From PALSA-660 sp036508075 (GTDB lineage: Bacteria > Actinomycetota > Coriobacteriia > Anaerosomatales > PALSA-660), in assembly GCA_036508075.1 (NCBI GenBank), contig DATCIA010000098.1, positions 1 through 59,650 of the forward strand: a stretch of DNA of 59,650 nt, in the 5' to 3' direction. Positions 57,138 through 59,650 of this stretch are shown here, in pieces (within the stretch, counting starts at the first letter, position 1; the number at the start of each line of letters is the position of its first letter). The position numbers were made by a program, and so were the translations under genes. Below the pieces are notes generated by a model that made no database searches, had not been told where the DNA came from, and was given only the letters and a program-made list of their open reading frames with translations.

Positions 57138-58391
57138 CTAGGCGAGAAGCGCTTCGATCTCCTCAACGGTGTGCGGCCCCACGACGGCCAGCGTGCGCGG
57201 CCCGCCGAGGGTGTCGATCGCGACGCGCTGGATGTCTGCCAGCGTCACGGCCGCGTAGCGCTCGAGCACCTCGTCGATGGAGAGCAGCTCGCGGCCGCCG
57301 ACCTCCGCGCCGCCGAGCCGCATCATGCGGCGGTTGGTGTTCTCCAGCCCGAGCACCATGTGGCCGTCGACCGACTCACGCGCACGGTCGAGCTCGGCGG
57401 CGGTGATGCCGGAATCGAGTACCTTGTCGACCTCCGCGGTGATCAGCTCGATGACCTGCTTCGTGTTCTCAGGACGCGTGCCGGCGTAGACCGCGAAGGC
57501 GCCGGTGTCGCCGAACATCTGGTTGAAGGAGTTGACAGCGTAGACCAGACCCCGCTTCTCGCGGATCTCCTGGAACAGCCGTGAGGCCATGCTGCCGCCG
57601 AGGACCGCGTTGAGCAGGCCCATGGCGAATCGGTCCGGGGAGTTCGCGTCCACGGAGAGCGAACCCCAGAAGATGTGCGCCTGTTCGGTCTCCTTGGTGG
57701 CGACGGCCACGTGGCGTCCGGGCTCGGCGGCGTGCCGCGGACGTTCGGCACGCGCCCCGGTCGGCAGCCCCGCGAGCGCGGAGGCCGCCATCGCCGTGAC
57801 CTCGTCATGTGCGAGGTTGCCCGCCGCGGCGACGACGACGTCACCGGTGCGGTAGTGCCGTCCCGTGTAGGACCTCAGCTGTGCGGGCAGGAAGGCGCCG
57901 ACGGTCTCGCGGCGCCCGAGCACGGGCCGCCCCACCGGGTGGTCGGGCCACATCGCCGCGGAGAACAGCACGTCGACCTTGTGGTCGGGCGTGTCCTCGG
58001 TCCGCGAGATCTCTTCGAGCACGACCTCGCGTTCCGATATGGCGTCCTCCTCCTCGAAGGCGGAGTCCGCGACCATGTCGGCGAGGACGGCGAAGGCCTC
58101 GGGGGCCTTCAGGTCGATCACGCGCGAGTAGTAGCAGGTCTCCTCCTCGCTGGTGAAGGCGTTGACCTCTGCGCCGAGGCGGTCGAACGTCTCGGAGATC
58201 TCCATCGCGCTGCGCTTCGACGTTCCTTTGAACATCATGTGCTCGAGGAAGTGCGAGATGCCGGCTTCCTCGGGGGTCTCATCGCGACTGCCGGCGGCCA
58301 CCCAGATCCCCAGGGCGACGGAGCGGACCGTCGGGATCGACTCCGAGATGACGGTGATGCCGTTGTCGAGCACGGTGCGGTCGTAGAACAC
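57138..58391 (-). CDS. M16-family zinc metalloprotease (PepR/YmxG-like)
   Basis: This 417-residue single-chain M16 peptidase has the inverted zinc motif HFLEH (in AGISHFLEHMMFKGTSKRS) and the second glutamate in EREVVLEEI. Homologues in Bacillus (ymxG) and actinobacteria (pepR) lie just downstream of pnp. The start is GTG 58391 with GGGAG five bases upstream; longer readings would run into the terminator. Substrates unknown. Confidence 0.95.
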   Translation of the reverse strand: MFYDRTVLDNGITVISESIPTVRSVALGIWVAAGSRDETPEEAGISHFLEHMMFKGTSKRSAMEISETFDRLGAEVNAFTSEEETCYYSRVIDLKAPEAFAVLADMVADSAFEEEDAISEREVVLEEISRTEDTPDHKVDVLFSAAMWPDHPVGRPVLGRRETVGAFLPAQLRSYTGRHYRTGDVVVAAAGNLAHDEVTAMAASALAGLPTGARAERPRHAAEPGRHVAVATKETEQAHIFWGSLSVDANSPDRFAMGLLNAVLGGSMASRLFQEIREKRGLVYAVNSFNQMFGDTGAFAVYAGTRPENTKQVIELITAEVDKVLDSGITAAELDRARESVDGHMVLGLENTNRRMMRLGGAEVGGRELLSIDEVLERYAAVTLADIQRVAIDTLGGPRTLAVVGPHTVEEIEALLA

Positions 58392-58443
58392 GGGCACTCC
58401 CGTCGCTGTCGTTCGTATCTTCCTCCCGAACAGTCTAGAGCAA

Positions 58444-58495
58444 GGCCCGGCCCCGGCTTCCGCTCTCGTTCGCGGTTCGTTGCCGGGGCCGGGCC
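58444..58495 (-). terminator. Terminator after pnp
   Basis: GGCCCGGCCCCGGC (58444-58457) pairs perfectly with GCCGGGGCCGGGCC (58482-58495), a 14-bp stem that ends the pnp transcript 28 bases beyond its stop. Confidence 0.75.
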
Positions 58496-58523
58496 GTCGT
58501 GACACTACGTGCGGGTGCGCAGC

Positions 58524-59650
<1,127 letters not shown>

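Overview
This window is a stretch of high-GC bacterial chromosome with dense, mostly overlapping genes, many GTG or TTG starts and GC-rich third codon positions. It looks like a deep-branching actinobacterium, most likely a relative of the Coriobacteriia (Anaerosomatales/OPB41-like). The reasons are an actinobacterial gcvH - FHA(GarA-like) - MerR neighbourhood, an RsiG-like anti-sigma protein, a LexA box of the CGAAC-N4-GTTCG type, and anaerobic enzymes (indolepyruvate:ferredoxin oxidoreductase IorAB, a PaaK-type CoA ligase, a NrdG-type activase). It also has Firmicutes-like traits: a split GcvPA/GcvPB, SpoVS, RNase Y, RNase J, LL-diaminopimelate aminotransferase, and the order pnp...ftsK...recA...rny...miaB...hflX. 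The taxonomic call is inference. I saw no rRNA, tRNA, CRISPR array, insertion sequence or prophage.

Region 1 (1-5.7 kb, mainly plus strand): the N-terminus of an ABC-F ATPase at the left edge, a CorA transporter, a CDP-alcohol phosphatidyltransferase, a membrane-anchored VanW/G5-like protein, and a PaaK-type CoA ligase followed by a tandem-ACT protein. Region 2 (5.7-8 kb): a membrane protein with a degenerate GGDEF domain, divergent from a D,D-carboxypeptidase. Region 3 (8-13.2 kb): glycine cleavage genes gcvT-gcvH-gcvPA-gcvPB plus a LipM-like octanoyl/lipoyl transferase. Region 4 (13.3-16.7 kb): a tight cluster of an RsiG-like protein with a c-di-GMP-type signature, an uncharacterised 86-residue protein, a zinc-ribbon FHA protein, a MerR regulator, a nuclease-fold-like protein, and the purine salvage genes hpt and apt. 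Region 5 (16.9-22 kb): a secreted coiled-coil NlpC/P60 hydrolase, iorA-iorB with a second tandem-ACT protein, and two small uncharacterised proteins.

Region 6 (22.4-28 kb, minus strand): two nucleobase permeases, a Nudix hydrolase, dut, a NrdG-like activase, nrdR with paired candidate NrdR boxes, and a LysM membrane protein divergent from lexA. The intergenic region between that protein and lexA carries four LexA boxes and two back-to-back promoters. Region 7 (28.9-59.6 kb, almost entirely minus strand) is a long housekeeping array. In transcription order it runs pnp, M16 protease, dapB, lysC, a lone PEP/pyruvate-binding domain protein, dapA, rnj, uppP, ftsK, rodZ-like, yajQ, rimO, pgsA, cinA, thpR, recA (own SOS promoter), recX, rny, GNAT, a GHKL ATPase, spoVS, PHP phosphoesterase, miaB, an extradiol dioxygenase-AMMECR1 fusion, miaA, dapF, dapL and hflX.

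Several systems can be read from the layout. Lysine/diaminopimelate synthesis by the aminotransferase route (lysC, dapA, dapB, dapL, dapF) is present apart from asd. An SOS regulon (lexA, recA, a probable division inhibitor) has recognisable operators. A possible cyclic-di-GMP thread runs through the degenerate GGDEF protein, the RsiG-like protein and YajQ. The most promising material for new biology is the RsiG-like / 86-residue / GarA-like / MerR cluster, the SpoVS-GHKL ATPase-GNAT cluster, the lone PEP/pyruvate-binding domain in the lysine genes, and the dioxygenase-AMMECR1 fusion.
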